A stretch of DNA of 64,000 nucleotides from Halioglobus sp. (lineage in GTDB: Bacteria > Pseudomonadota > Gammaproteobacteria > Pseudomonadales > Halieaceae): contig JABSPW010000002.1 in the NCBI GenBank assembly GCA_013214285.1, forward strand, positions 1-64,000, in the 5' to 3' direction. A program made the position numbers and the translations under genes. The stretch's first letter is position 1. Each line of letters begins with the position of its first letter. This document shows, piece by piece, positions 8,516 to 17,292 of the stretch. The notes under the pieces were generated by a model that worked only from the letters and a program-made list of their open reading frames with translations, did no database searches and had not been told where the DNA came from.

Positions 8516-8997
8516 TGACCAGTGGGTTCGCTCTGCAAGGATCGGCACACCGAAATTTCCACGGCGTCTGGAACCGTCGTGTACTCAATGGTCGCGCGCC
8601 GGTGCTCGCAGTCGTAGTGTCCACAGTTGCGGACATAGTTCAAGTAGTGTTCCGGTGCGAAGATCGTACCTACATTGTCTGCGATCACGATGCTGGAGTA
8701 ACCGCAGTAAGCGCCGAGTCCCAGTACTTTAGGTCGTGGCGGCAGACGGTGTGCTAGCTCGGCAATAAGGGGGCCCTTTTCGGGGCCAACGCTCATTAGT
8801 TAGCGTTCTTCTAGTGCGAGACGGTCCAGGGTATACAGTACATGCCGTGGGTTGTCTCGTATTGCATGCTGTTCAACATGGCGGGCTGATTGCACCGTGC
8901 GAGGCGGCGCGCCCTTGATCGTGTCGACCAGCGACTGGCTTGCGGTTTTCATCGTAAAGGCCAGTGCGGCAGGATGGAAGAATCGCCACCATTGCAT
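8516..8997 (-). pseudogene. Catechol O-methyltransferase-like pseudogene
   Basis: On the minus strand the frame reads RHVEQHAIRDNPRHVLYTLD, then a TAA (8802-8800), then in the same frame LMSVGPEKG, LGLGAYCGYSS, and at once VIADNVGTIFAPEHYLNYVR and IEYTTVPDAVE. These match the N-terminal, SAM-binding (LGAYCGYS) and C-terminal (LADNV, LEY...DG.E) parts of catechol O-methyltransferases. About 90 residues expected between GYSS and ADNV, including the catalytic DHWK region, are missing near 8690. A nonsense codon plus an in-frame internal deletion means the gene is dead. Upstream sequence to about 9100 may hold more of the N-terminus in another frame. Confidence 0.75.
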
Positions 8998-9160
8998 AGA
9001 GTGCCGCTCCCCAGTGACATCGCGCTTTTTCTACGTCAGTGGGCCACCCTCTCAATGCTCTGAGCCGGCGTACTGGAAATTCACGCAGTAGGTAAGGATA
9101 CTTGCACATTTGACTGAGACGCTCAATGCCGGCTTCGGTGTTCCGTGTTTGGAGAACAGG

Positions 9161-9925
9161 ATGAAAGGTCTAAAAGGCAAAGCGGTCCTGGTTTGTGGTG
9201 GGGCTACAGGTATTGGTGCAGCTGCTGTGCGCCGTCTCTGCGAGGAAGGAGCCAGGGTAGGTATTGGCGATATCAATATTGAAGCAGCCGCTGCGCTGGC
9301 GCAGGAATTGTGTGCACAAGGGTACGAGGCTCTAGCCTGGCAATATGATCAGTCAGAAGAGGCGACAATTAATGCACTGGTTGCTACCGCGGAGGGGCAT
9401 TTTCAGGGTCTCGATGGTCTGTTTGCCAATGTGGCGGACATAGCTGCGGTAACCTTAGACGGGGATATTCTGAGTAACGACAGTGCATTGTGGCACAGAA
9501 CCCTGTTGGTCAACCTGGTCGGTACCGCGATGCTGCTGAAGGCAACTCTGCCGAACCTTTTGCAAAGAGGCAGTGGTGCCATTGTTTTAACTTCATCGGA
9601 TGCGGGGGTGGTCGGGGAGCCCGAGCGGCCTGCCTATGCTGCATCGAAGGCAGGGGTGAACGCCTTGTGTCGGCATATTGCCAGCAAGTGGGGGCAGAAG
9701 GGTATCCGTTGTAATACTGTATCTCCTGGGTTTGTACTGACCGAGCAGATAGACGCCAATATGGATCGCCAGATGAAAGATTGGATGCTAAAAGGTGCCT
9801 GCAGCCCGCGCCATGGTGCCCCTCGAGACATTGCCTCCTCGGTTGCCTTTCTATTGTCAGATGAGGCCGAATGGGTCAATGGTCAGGTCTGGCGTGTTAA
9901 CGGTGGGGTGAGTTATGCGAATTAG
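9161..9925 (+). CDS. Short-chain dehydrogenase/reductase
   Basis: A classical SDR of 254 residues from the ATG at 9161, which has GGAG six bases upstream. The track's TTG at 9110 adds 17 residues of no apparent family content. The cofactor loop is CGGATGIGAAA. VLTSSDAGV supplies the catalytic Ser and PAYAASKAG the YxxxK pair. FANVAD replaces the usual NNAG. NTVSPGFVLTE and VNGGVSY end a typical SDR core. It probably oxidises or reduces a hydroxyl/ketone with NAD(P). It is followed 44 bp later by an SRPBCC protein with a strong ribosome-binding site. Confidence 0.85.
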   Translation: MKGLKGKAVLVCGGATGIGAAAVRRLCEEGARVGIGDINIEAAAALAQELCAQGYEALAWQYDQSEEATINALVATAEGHFQGLDGLFANVADIAAVTLDGDILSNDSALWHRTLLVNLVGTAMLLKATLPNLLQRGSGAIVLTSSDAGVVGEPERPAYAASKAGVNALCRHIASKWGQKGIRCNTVSPGFVLTEQIDANMDRQMKDWMLKGACSPRHGAPRDIASSVAFLLSDEAEWVNGQVWRVNGGVSYAN

Positions 9926-9969
9926 GTTTACAGGCTCAACTGCCCTGTTTCAAAAGGAGAGTTCACACG

Positions 9970-10422
9970 GTGATAACAGAAAACAGCGTCGCTAGTGAGG
10001 AGATCATTATCAACGCGCCCGCGGAGTTAGTCTGGGATATTCTTCTCGACTTCGATAATTATGGCGCATGGAATGTGTTTTGTCCTAGCGTTAGAGGCGA
10101 GCCAGTGGTTGGCAGTGCGCTTGAGATGCAGGTGGACCTGGGCAACGGTCTGCAACTGCAAACAGAGTATGTGACGCGGGTCGAGCCTTGCCACACTATT
10201 ATCTGGTCCATGGAGAACAAACCTGGAGATCCGGTGCACGCGGATCGCACTCAACGTATCACACCTATCGACAGCAAAAGTTGCCGCTATGCCAGCATTG
10301 ATGAGTTTAGTGGAGACTTCGTCCCCCAGATGATGGAGGCGTTGGCAAAAGCGGTCGAGTTGGGATTCAATCGCTGTGCAGAGGGTTTGAAGAAAAGGGC
10401 AGAAGCGTTGTATAAGGATTAG
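9970..10422 (+). CDS. SRPBCC (START/cyclase-like) small-ligand-binding protein
   Basis: A 150-residue protein starting at GTG 9970, preceded by AAGGAG about 12 bp upstream. EEIIINAPAELVWDILLDFDNYGAWN is the typical first strand and helices of SRPBCC proteins. LEMQVDLGNG and a long C-terminal helix complete the helix-grip fold. It shares an apparent operon with the SDR just upstream. It may bind or process a small hydrophobic molecule; no catalytic residues can be assigned. Confidence 0.8.
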   Translation: MITENSVASEEIIINAPAELVWDILLDFDNYGAWNVFCPSVRGEPVVGSALEMQVDLGNGLQLQTEYVTRVEPCHTIIWSMENKPGDPVHADRTQRITPIDSKSCRYASIDEFSGDFVPQMMEALAKAVELGFNRCAEGLKKRAEALYKD

Positions 10423-10429
10423 ACTGAGG

Positions 10430-10916
10430 CGGGGTTAGTCGTAATGCGAGCACCTCTATTAGTTGAGTCTCAGCCTGTGGTCGCAGCATGTCAGCGTGGC
10501 GCGTTTCGGTTTCCTGCCAAAGTGCTGCGCCGTTGGCGATGTCCATATAGTGTGGGTAATGGTTGAGCGCGGTTGTGCGCGCGTGCCCGGGTCGGTACTG
10601 ACGGCTTGCCGCCACATCGCTACGCAGACCACGCCCGTGGTTCAGCCAGATGTGGTTTTCCACCAGATGGACTATGGTACAGGCGGCAGCAAAATTGTCT
10701 GCCACCGTCGCGGCAGTCGTTGTCGACGAGAACGATACGTGATAAGCGCGACAGCTCTTGCTGTTCGGCGAGAGTAAGGAGCATGAGCTTGAGGTAGCGT
10801 GTGGTGGGAAAATTAACGCTTACAAGCCCAAAGCGAGCTTGACCTTTAAAGGCTTCGATCTGGCTAATCCGGCTCAGCTAGCGGGCGGCACGCGCGACAA
10901 ATCGATCCATTGACAT
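10430..10916 (-). pseudogene. Family-2 glycosyltransferase pseudogene
   Basis: From an ATG at 10916 the minus strand reads MSMDRFVARAAR, an in-frame TAG (10880-10878), then LSRISQIEAFKGQARFGLVSVNFPTTRYLKLML and IVLVDNDCRDGG. This is a GT2-type N-terminus with the VDN.SRDGG sugar-nucleotide motif. A frameshift follows, and another frame continues NFAAACTIVHLVENHIWLNHGRGLR and later HYPHYMDIANGA. The middle of the catalytic domain appears to be missing. Amber codon, frameshift and deletion together mark it as a pseudogene. It fills most of the space between the SRPBCC gene and the MORN-peptidase gene. Confidence 0.6.
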
Positions 10917-11276
10917 TTCGCTGTGACGGCGCAGCGTCTTCAGTCTGTCGCCCTTGAGCCGAGATAGTCGATGCAAGCGAAATCGCCAGTGCACATAGTG
11001 AGTGCCAAGGCGCTGTGGTCAACCCAGTATAGGTGGACCGATAGATACGATCAGCAACCGTTCTGCGTTGGCAGACGAATGACAAGCTGACACAATCAAA
11101 TAGTACTGTTGTTGGAATATTCAAGACGGTAGTCGAATTACGCCGGGGAGGCCCTTTACTTAAAAAAATGGGTAAAGCGGGCCACTCGCAGGGTCTGCAC
11201 GATCGGTAATTATATTTGGGCTGCTTACCCGGCAAATGATTCCTGTCTAGCAAGCAGCTTGTGATATCTTCTGCCC
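10917..11276. other. Intergenic stretch, no gene recognised
   Basis: The 360 bases between the glycosyltransferase remnant and the MORN/C13 gene hold only unconvincing minus-strand ORF pieces rich in Arg/Ser. I see no clear promoter, hairpin or repeat. Confidence 0.5.
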
Positions 11277-12887
11277 ATGATTGCCACTACATTGCGCCGT
11301 ATTGTCTTTGCACTGGCCTGTTTGGCCATGGGATTTGGCTTGGCTTTTTTCTTGCTGATGCGCGGGTGTATTGCACAACCCGTTAAAGTTGCTGAGCTGG
11401 TGGATGGAGGGAGGTACGTGGGTGATGTCGTGGATGGTCGACTGGAAGGCGCTGGATTTATAGAGTGGCCAGGCGGTTCGCGTTATGCGGGCGATTTCCG
11501 CGACGGGCGGTTGCATGGAGACGGTCTTTATGAAGACAGTTTCGGCACACGCTATGAAGGCCAGTTTCGTGACGGTCAACTCGCGGGCAAAGCGTCTATC
11601 CACTATGGAGACGGCAGTCACTACGAGGGTGAGGCGCAAGCCTGGTTAATGCATGGCGAGGGAACCTATGTGACGGGCGATGATGAGTACCGGGGCACTT
11701 TTGTGGACGGAAAGCTCACCGGCAAGGGCGAGCACTTGCATCAGGGTGAGCTGGTGTATCGCGGTGATTTCAAGGATTGGCAGTACCACGGTCGCGGCAA
11801 ACGGCTATCGGGAGATGAATTCTGGCGCGGTGAGTTCGTGGACGGGTACCTGGTCAGCGGGGTCCACAGGTCTGGCAAGAGTGGGGCGCGCTACCGGGGA
11901 GATTTTTCCTTTGAGCGATACCATGGTGAGGGGAGGCTCGAGCGTGCTAACGGCGACCACTACGAAGGTGGCTTCCATTTTGGTGACTTTCACGGTCTCG
12001 GCACGATGAAGCTGGCGGCGCCTCGGGAGGGTATTACTGAGTACAGTGGAACGTGGCGCAATGGTAGGCTGATGCAGTCCGAAGTCAGTGCTTTTGTCGA
12101 GAACTATAAGCCAGACGTTGAAAAAGCGCTCTACGGCGAGACTGCCCTGCTTGAAGAAGAGCTGCTTACCCTGGTACCCGGGGATCCGGACACGCCGGAA
12201 GTGTACTTCCTCGGCATAGCCGGTGATGGTACGCAGCGTGTCTTTAGCCGTGAGGTCAGTGCCTTCCGTGACCATCTGGATCGGCTGTCATCATTGCAGG
12301 AACGGCAGATCGCCCTGCTCAATGACCGCATCCTGATGGGAAAACAGCCAATGGCGACGCGCACCAGTATTGCGCGCGCACTTGCAATGCTTGGCGAGCG
12401 CATGAACACGGAAGACGATGTTCTGGTGCTTTATATAACAAGTCATGGCAGTGACAATCACGAAATTTCATTGCGAAATGCGCATCTTGAACTCGAGGGT
12501 CTTCCTGCCGATGTGTTAGCGGAGATGCTACTTGATAGTGGTATTCGTTGGCGTGTGATTTTTGTTTCTGCTTGCTATTCGGGCGGCTTTATCGACGCTC
12601 TGGCCGATGATGAGAGTCTGATCATGACCGCCGCGGCGGCGGATCGTACCTCTTTTGGTTGTTCAGATCAGGCAGAGACAACGTACTTTGGTCGGGCATT
12701 GCTCGATAGTTTGAGTCGTTCCGCCGATCCGGCGCAGGTCTATAGCCTGCTGCGCGAGGCGATCGCGGAGCGAGAGGCGAAGGAGGCACTGAGTCCCTCC
12801 GAACCTCAGTTTTTTCTGGGCCCAAAAATGGCGGAGAAGCTGGCGCGACATGGTATAGGCGTGTTCCGCCCGTCTGACCCGCCGTAG
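11277..12887 (+). CDS. MORN-repeat protein with C13 (legumain-type) peptidase domain
   Basis: A 536-residue protein. Residues 8-32 form one N-terminal hydrophobic segment (signal anchor or uncleaved signal). About nine MORN-like repeats follow to about residue 265 (for example YAGDFRDGRLHGDGLY, YEGQFRDGQL, YEGGFHFGDFHGLG). A spacer leads to a caspase-fold domain from about 300 on. It carries LYITSHGSDN with the catalytic His and VIFVSACYSGGF with the catalytic Cys, the HG and SACYSG pattern of peptidase family C13. The likely topology is a membrane-anchored periplasmic protein whose repeats bind lipid or glycan and whose head cleaves a protein. It stands alone on its strand, flanked by decayed genes. 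Substrate unknown. Confidence 0.85.
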   Translation: MIATTLRRIVFALACLAMGFGLAFFLLMRGCIAQPVKVAELVDGGRYVGDVVDGRLEGAGFIEWPGGSRYAGDFRDGRLHGDGLYEDSFGTRYEGQFRDGQLAGKASIHYGDGSHYEGEAQAWLMHGEGTYVTGDDEYRGTFVDGKLTGKGEHLHQGELVYRGDFKDWQYHGRGKRLSGDEFWRGEFVDGYLVSGVHRSGKSGARYRGDFSFERYHGEGRLERANGDHYEGGFHFGDFHGLGTMKLAAPREGITEYSGTWRNGRLMQSEVSAFVENYKPDVEKALYGETALLEEELLTLVPGDPDTPEVYFLGIAGDGTQRVFSREVSAFRDHLDRLSSLQERQIALLNDRILMGKQPMATRTSIARALAMLGERMNTEDDVLVLYITSHGSDNHEISLRNAHLELEGLPADVLAEMLLDSGIRWRVIFVSACYSGGFIDALADDESLIMTAAAADRTSFGCSDQAETTYFGRALLDSLSRSADPAQVYSLLREAIAEREAKEALSPSEPQFFLGPKMAEKLARHGIGVFRPSDPP

Positions 12888-12952
12888 TGGTGCTCACGGC
12901 GCAGTGAGCTATGCGTTATTAGTGGATAGCGAGCATGATAGCGCCTCTCTGT

Positions 12953-13225
12953 TGAAAACTTGGACCAGCACCTACTGTTCCCGGAAAATCCGGATCTCGT
13001 GGGGGATCCGGTGGATGGAATTCTACGTTCAAATACGGTTATCGATCCCATGTGCCACAAGGCGATGGAGGATACCTCCTGTGGGTCGCCAGTATGAAAC
13101 AAGCCGATCAGGGCGTTATGTTTTATCATGTTGCTGACCACGATGGAGAGGTGGTCACGGATTTCGATAATTTTAATACCACGTGCATCCAGTGTGAGGA
13201 AGAGCGCAATGCCATCCACTGTTAA
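12953..13225 (+). pseudogene. Remnant of a small Cys-containing protein, unidentified
   Basis: Two frames read like one broken protein. The first gives ENLDQHLLFPENPD, then DPMCHKAMEDTSCGSPV, up to a TGA at 13095-13097. The second starts at an overlapping ATG at 13094 and gives MKQADQGVMFYHVADHDGE and CIQCEEERNAIHC, ending at 13225 inside the next gene. The junction suggests a frameshift, although an ATGA overlap of two tiny genes cannot be excluded. No family is recognised. Confidence 0.3.
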
Positions 13226-13973
13226 CCGATCTTCGCCACAGGCGCTGTTGTTCGATACCTATGGCACGGTCTGTGACTTCTACCAGCCTCTGCGGCGCGC
13301 CTTTGAGGCATTGTCGGTAAAGAAGGGTGTGGAATGTGACGCCGGTCGTATGGCGATCGCATGGCGCACTGCGTACCTCGTCAGTACATCGACGCAGGCC
13401 CTGCAGGAGACCGCATTCAAGCCGCTGCCCGACATCAACCGTAACAATCTGATCGAATTGTTGGGTCGCGAATTTCCCGCCACGGTGAGTGCGACGGAAA
13501 TCGAAGACCTTGTTGCGACCTGGGAAAAGCTGGACCCTTGGCCGGATGTCGTCGAGGGACTGCAACAGATAAAGGAGCACGCCATTATTGGTCCACTATC
13601 CAACGGCAACTTCGCAGATATGGTGCGCCTCGCGCGCCATGCGAAGCTACCGTGGGATATCATCCTGGGCGCGTCGGTCTCCGGCCAATACAAGCCGCAC
13701 CCGCAGACATACCTGAAATCGGTTGCGGCATTGCGCTTGCAGCCATCTCAGGTCTGCATGGTGGCGGCGCATCAGGTCGATCTTGCCTTTGCCTCCAGTC
13801 ACGGTATGCAAACGGCTTTCATACCGCGACCTTTGGAGTTTGGTGGACGGGTTAAACCGAAATACCCGCAAGAGGGCGTGAGCTATATCGAAGCGGCAGA
13901 GGTTTACGCGGAGGGCGATTGGACGTTTATTGCAGAAGACTTTCTGGATCTAGCGGCGCAACTCGCCACGTGA
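13209..13973 (+). CDS. Haloacid dehalogenase type II (HAD superfamily)
   Basis: A 254-residue HAD hydrolase from the ATG at 13209, which has GAGGA eight bases upstream; the track's upstream start adds an unlikely tail. Motif I is LFDTYGTVCD with the nucleophilic Asp. Motif II is LSNGN. Motif III is KPHPQTY with the Lys, and VCMVAAHQVDLAFA is the motif IV region. Cap residues lie between about 30 and 110. This order is that of L-2-haloacid dehalogenase-like proteins, which hydrolyse the C-halogen bond of 2-haloacids, though many relatives have other substrates. It is followed by a convergent minus-strand gene. Confidence 0.85.
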   Translation: MPSTVNRSSPQALLFDTYGTVCDFYQPLRRAFEALSVKKGVECDAGRMAIAWRTAYLVSTSTQALQETAFKPLPDINRNNLIELLGREFPATVSATEIEDLVATWEKLDPWPDVVEGLQQIKEHAIIGPLSNGNFADMVRLARHAKLPWDIILGASVSGQYKPHPQTYLKSVAALRLQPSQVCMVAAHQVDLAFASSHGMQTAFIPRPLEFGGRVKPKYPQEGVSYIEAAEVYAEGDWTFIAEDFLDLAAQLAT

Positions 13974-13991
13974 GGACATTGCCACGGTAGC

Positions 13992-14537
13992 CTAGGCCGG
14001 CGTCTCCCTTCCCAGTGCGGCCGAGGCCGGCGGGACAATCACACGCATTAACCGTCGGCCAATGGCGGATCGCCCTTCGTAAAAAGCCAGGGCGCTCATG
14101 TTTTTACGGTGATAACATAGATGATTTGCTAGGACAAAAGCGAAGCGCTCGTTGCTTCTGCGCAGGGCAATCATATATGCAGAATAGCCGAGGAAAGGTA
14201 ATACCGAAAATAGAAACACCGGTAGGGAATGCACGGCTGCGCGTGCTTTGTTGCCCCGTAGGGATTCAATGACTCTCCACGCCACTACCCACAGCGGCCT
14301 CACCATGGATCCAATGGGCAGCGGAATCATGGTGAGGTAGCGGAAGCCGCCGATGGCCAGGTGCCCGCCAAGGTGTTTGAGGATATACCCGGCCCCCTCC
14401 AGATCCGATTTGATTTGACCTGCGATCTCCCTTTCTTCGCCCGCAGAAATAATGTGTTCAGTATGCATCCGCTCTACAGAGCGATATAGAGATGCCGCAT
14501 CCAAGAGTTCACGCCGGTCTGACAATAGTCTCACCAT
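13992..14537 (-). CDS. Membrane protein of unknown function
   Basis: A 181-residue protein. The N-terminal half is charged and helical (EEREIAGQIKSDLEGAGYIL). Hydrophobic stretches follow at about 75-95 (LTMIPLPIGSMVRPLWVVAW) and 105-128 (SLPVFLFSVLPFLGYSAYMIAL). The rest is basic. It probably sits in the inner membrane. It ends 18 bp from the convergent HAD gene and starts divergently from an amber-interrupted ORF. I do not recognise the family. Confidence 0.6.
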   Translation of the reverse strand: MVRLLSDRRELLDAASLYRSVERMHTEHIISAGEEREIAGQIKSDLEGAGYILKHLGGHLAIGGFRYLTMIPLPIGSMVRPLWVVAWRVIESLRGNKARAAVHSLPVFLFSVLPFLGYSAYMIALRRSNERFAFVLANHLCYHRKNMSALAFYEGRSAIGRRLMRVIVPPASAALGRETPA

Positions 14538-14568
14538 ATACTCATGCCGTGTCGGCTAAAATCTGGCT

Positions 14569-15030
14569 ATGTCTGCCGACCTGACATCTGCACAACAGGT
14601 TTATCATATAGGTAACTATCGTCCTCGCATCTGTTGTAGCGTTTTTCTGCACGAACTCGACGTCTTACATCAAGTGTTTCATCCGTCGTATTTTGCTGGC
14701 AACACCTTCCGCACAGAATTTCTCTCGCCCGCTGCCTTACGTTCAGTGATCCGCGGGTTGGAACGCCAGGACACCAGTTTATCCTTGCTGAATTAGGTGA
14801 GCAATGTGCGCTACATTCTGAAATACGACGCGCCGTTTTATCCCCGGGCATTGATACCCCGCACGATTTCCTGTCCCAGGAAATCGCGTATCCTGCGCTG
14901 TGTTGATTTACTTCCTCCTGGCTGCCGGCTCCAGGGACGCAAAGACGGATCCCTCGTCCGTCTCAGTAGTAGACGACTATACAGGGCCTTGGCCGCCGAA
15001 TTAAACTATAGTATGCAGGGCAGCGATTGA
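14569..15030 (+). pseudogene. Unidentified ORF interrupted by in-frame TAG
   Basis: The frame from ATG 14569 reads protein-like (VYHIGNYRPRICC, HPSYFAGNTFRTEFLS) to a TAG at 14794-14796. It then continues in the same frame with VRYILKYDAPFYP up to 15030. The first 75 residues look like genuine coding sequence. The second half, especially after about 14880, is less convincing and may be frameshifted. It lies directly upstream of the TauD-like oxygenase on the same strand. I cannot name the family; a nonsense mutation in a small gene is the simplest reading. Confidence 0.35.
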
Positions 15031-15059
15031 GTCCGCAGGGAGCAGTGCGGAGGTATTTC

Positions 15060-15926
15060 ATGATTGAAATCATACCATCGAAACAGTCGTGTGGAGCAAC
15101 CGTACGCGGGGTAGATCTGTCTCTCGATTTGGAGGCTACCACCGTGCAGACTCTGCGCGCCGCTTGGATGGAGCATCACGTCCTGGCTTTTCCTGACCAG
15201 CGGCTATCGGATACAGATCTGGAACGGTTTGTATCGTGCTTCGGTGCGTTTGGCACCGAACCGTTTTTTGATACGATAACCGGAAGTAAACACGTAGTGG
15301 CCTTGACGCGCAAAGCGGATGAAACAGCCCCCCTGTTTGCAGACAACTGGCATTCTGACTGGAGTTTCCTGCCGCAGCCGCCATTGGGCACCTGCCTTTA
15401 CAGTCTCGTGATTCCGCCGGTTGGTGGTGATACGGGCTTCACTAATCAACATCAGGCGCTGGAAGAGATGCCGTTGGCGCTGCGAGCACAAATTGAAGGC
15501 CGTACGGCACTGCACTCCGCCGTGGCTGCCTATGCCCCGGATGGCATGTATGGTGAAAGAGACAGGGCCGCAGGCCGCAGCATGGCGATACGCTTTTCAG
15601 AAGAGGCGCGAAAAGTCCATGGGCACCCATTTGTTTCCAGGCATCCTGAAAATGGCAGAGAGACGCTACTGGGCTGTTTCGGCTATATAATTGGTATTGA
15701 GGGTATGCCAGACGATGAAGCGCTAGGCCTATTGCTAGAGCTACACGACTGGCAGACCCATGAGGCCTTCCAATATGCGCACTCCTGGCAGGAGGATATG
15801 CTGGTTATCTGGGATAATCGTAGTGTATTGCATAAGGCTTACGGGGGCTATGATGGTTACGACCGTATTCTTCACCGCGTCACTGTAGCGGTGGATTCCA
15901 AGAAATTTCTCCAGCCTGCGACCTGA
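15060..15926 (+). CDS. TauD/TfdA family 2-oxoglutarate dioxygenase
   Basis: A 288-residue protein from the ATG at 15060, preceded by GGAGG at about 10 bp; the track's TTG at 15027 is unnecessary. The start MIEIIPSKQSCGATVRGVDLS is typical of TauD/TfdA enzymes. NWHSDWSF near residue 102 gives the HxD iron ligands. LVIWDNRSVLHKA and RILHRVTV near the C-terminus give the distal His and the 2-oxoglutarate Arg. Members hydroxylate taurine, 2,4-D or other small acids. No sulfonate transporter is adjacent, so the substrate is open. The gene ends 4 bp before ppnN and may be co-transcribed with it. Confidence 0.85.
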   Translation: MIEIIPSKQSCGATVRGVDLSLDLEATTVQTLRAAWMEHHVLAFPDQRLSDTDLERFVSCFGAFGTEPFFDTITGSKHVVALTRKADETAPLFADNWHSDWSFLPQPPLGTCLYSLVIPPVGGDTGFTNQHQALEEMPLALRAQIEGRTALHSAVAAYAPDGMYGERDRAAGRSMAIRFSEEARKVHGHPFVSRHPENGRETLLGCFGYIIGIEGMPDDEALGLLLELHDWQTHEAFQYAHSWQEDMLVIWDNRSVLHKAYGGYDGYDRILHRVTVAVDSKKFLQPAT

Positions 15927-15930
15927 CGCT

Positions 15931-17292
15931 GTGATGAAAAAAGTAGCTCATGCAACAGTCAATCCCCTCAAATCGCTGAACCTGCTGTCCAAAGTAGATA
16001 TCGAAGGGCTCACCTCTAGCGATGGAGAACTGCTGTCGGTTTTTCGTCAATGCGCGCTGGCGATTCTCAATACCGATACAGAGCAGGATGACGCGACGCA
16101 GATTTCGACGGATTACTCTGACTTTGATATCAAACTTGTGCCCCAACCTCGTGGTTTGAGACTAGATATAGTCAATGCGCCGCCTCAGTCCTTCGTCGAT
16201 GGCAAGATGATTCGTGGTATTCAGGAGCATCTATTTTCCGCCCTGCGCGATATTGTTTATACGGATTTTAAAATCATTGCAACACAGTCGCAGCCTCTTG
16301 ATTCCGTACAGACGACGAATACCGTTTTTCGAATTCTCCGCAATGCCGGAATTGTGCGTCCGGACCAGCCACCTAATCTTACAGTTTGTTGGGGTGGGCA
16401 TTCGATTTCTCGCGAGGAGTATGACTACGCGAAGCGCGTCGGCTACGAACTGGGCTTGCGCGGACTGAATATTGTCACCGGCTGTGGGATTGGGGCAATG
16501 AAAGGTCCGATGAAAGGCGCTGCCGTCGGTCATGCCAAGCAGCAGAACAAGGATGGCCGATACATCGGCATCAGCGAGCCGGGTATCATTGCGTCCGAGT
16601 CGCCAAACGCTATTGTCAATGAATTGGTCATCATGCCAGATATTGAGAAGCGACTGGAAGCGTTTGTTCGACTAGCGCACGCCGTGGTTGTTTTCCCTGG
16701 TGGAGTTGGCACCGTTGAGGAGATTCTCTATTTGCTCAGTATCCTCATGCACCCGGGAAATCGTGAGTCGATTCCCTTGGTTATGGCTGGTCCGGAGTCA
16801 TCCCGCGTATATTTCGAAGTATTAGAGCGATTCTTGCGAGATTGCCTGGGTAAGGCAGTACGAGATTTCTACACGGTCATACTGGGTTCACCGGATGAAG
16901 TGGGTCATTTCGTCAGACGCGCGACAGACAAAGTGCATGCGCGCCGTCGTTCCTCTCAGCAGGCCTACTATTTTAATTGGGAACTACAGGTGGGCTGCGA
17001 TTTGCAAGAACCTTTCCTGCCGACCCATGAGAATATGGCAAATCTGCGGTTGGATAGTGGGGCGCCCGGGTATCAGCTGGCCAGCGCCTTGCGATGCGCG
17101 TTTTCGGGAGTAGTCGCCGGCAATGTCAAAGCCTATGGTATTGAGCAGGTGCGGAAGAATGGTCCTTATAAACTGATGGGTGACAGGAAATTGCTGGATA
17201 GTATGGACCGCTTGCTGTGTTTTCTGGTCGAGGAGCAGCGCATGAAGATTAACGCTGCGAAGTATCAACCCTGCTATCAGTTGGGTGCTTGA
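15931..17292 (+). CDS. ppnN: Pyrimidine/purine nucleotide 5'-monophosphate nucleosidase
   Basis: A 453-residue protein, the same size as E. coli PpnN (YgdH). The central LOG-type Rossmann domain carries TVCWGGHSISREEYDYA, VTGCGIGAMKGPMKGA and the phosphoribohydrolase signature FPGGVGTVEEILYLL near residue 255. Long N- and C-terminal extensions match PpnN and are absent from short LOG proteins. The enzyme cleaves the N-glycosidic bond of nucleoside monophosphates, and in E. coli it responds to (p)ppGpp. It overlaps the convergent small membrane protein gene by 16 bp at the 3' ends. Confidence 0.9.
   Translation: MMKKVAHATVNPLKSLNLLSKVDIEGLTSSDGELLSVFRQCALAILNTDTEQDDATQISTDYSDFDIKLVPQPRGLRLDIVNAPPQSFVDGKMIRGIQEHLFSALRDIVYTDFKIIATQSQPLDSVQTTNTVFRILRNAGIVRPDQPPNLTVCWGGHSISREEYDYAKRVGYELGLRGLNIVTGCGIGAMKGPMKGAAVGHAKQQNKDGRYIGISEPGIIASESPNAIVNELVIMPDIEKRLEAFVRLAHAVVVFPGGVGTVEEILYLLSILMHPGNRESIPLVMAGPESSRVYFEVLERFLRDCLGKAVRDFYTVILGSPDEVGHFVRRATDKVHARRRSSQQAYYFNWELQVGCDLQEPFLPTHENMANLRLDSGAPGYQLASALRCAFSGVVAGNVKAYGIEQVRKNGPYKLMGDRKLLDSMDRLLCFLVEEQRMKINAAKYQPCYQLGA

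Noticed and set aside
11247-12409. Several antisense and alternate-frame ORFs inside the MORN/C13 gene
   Set aside because: Shadows of a strongly supported coding frame.
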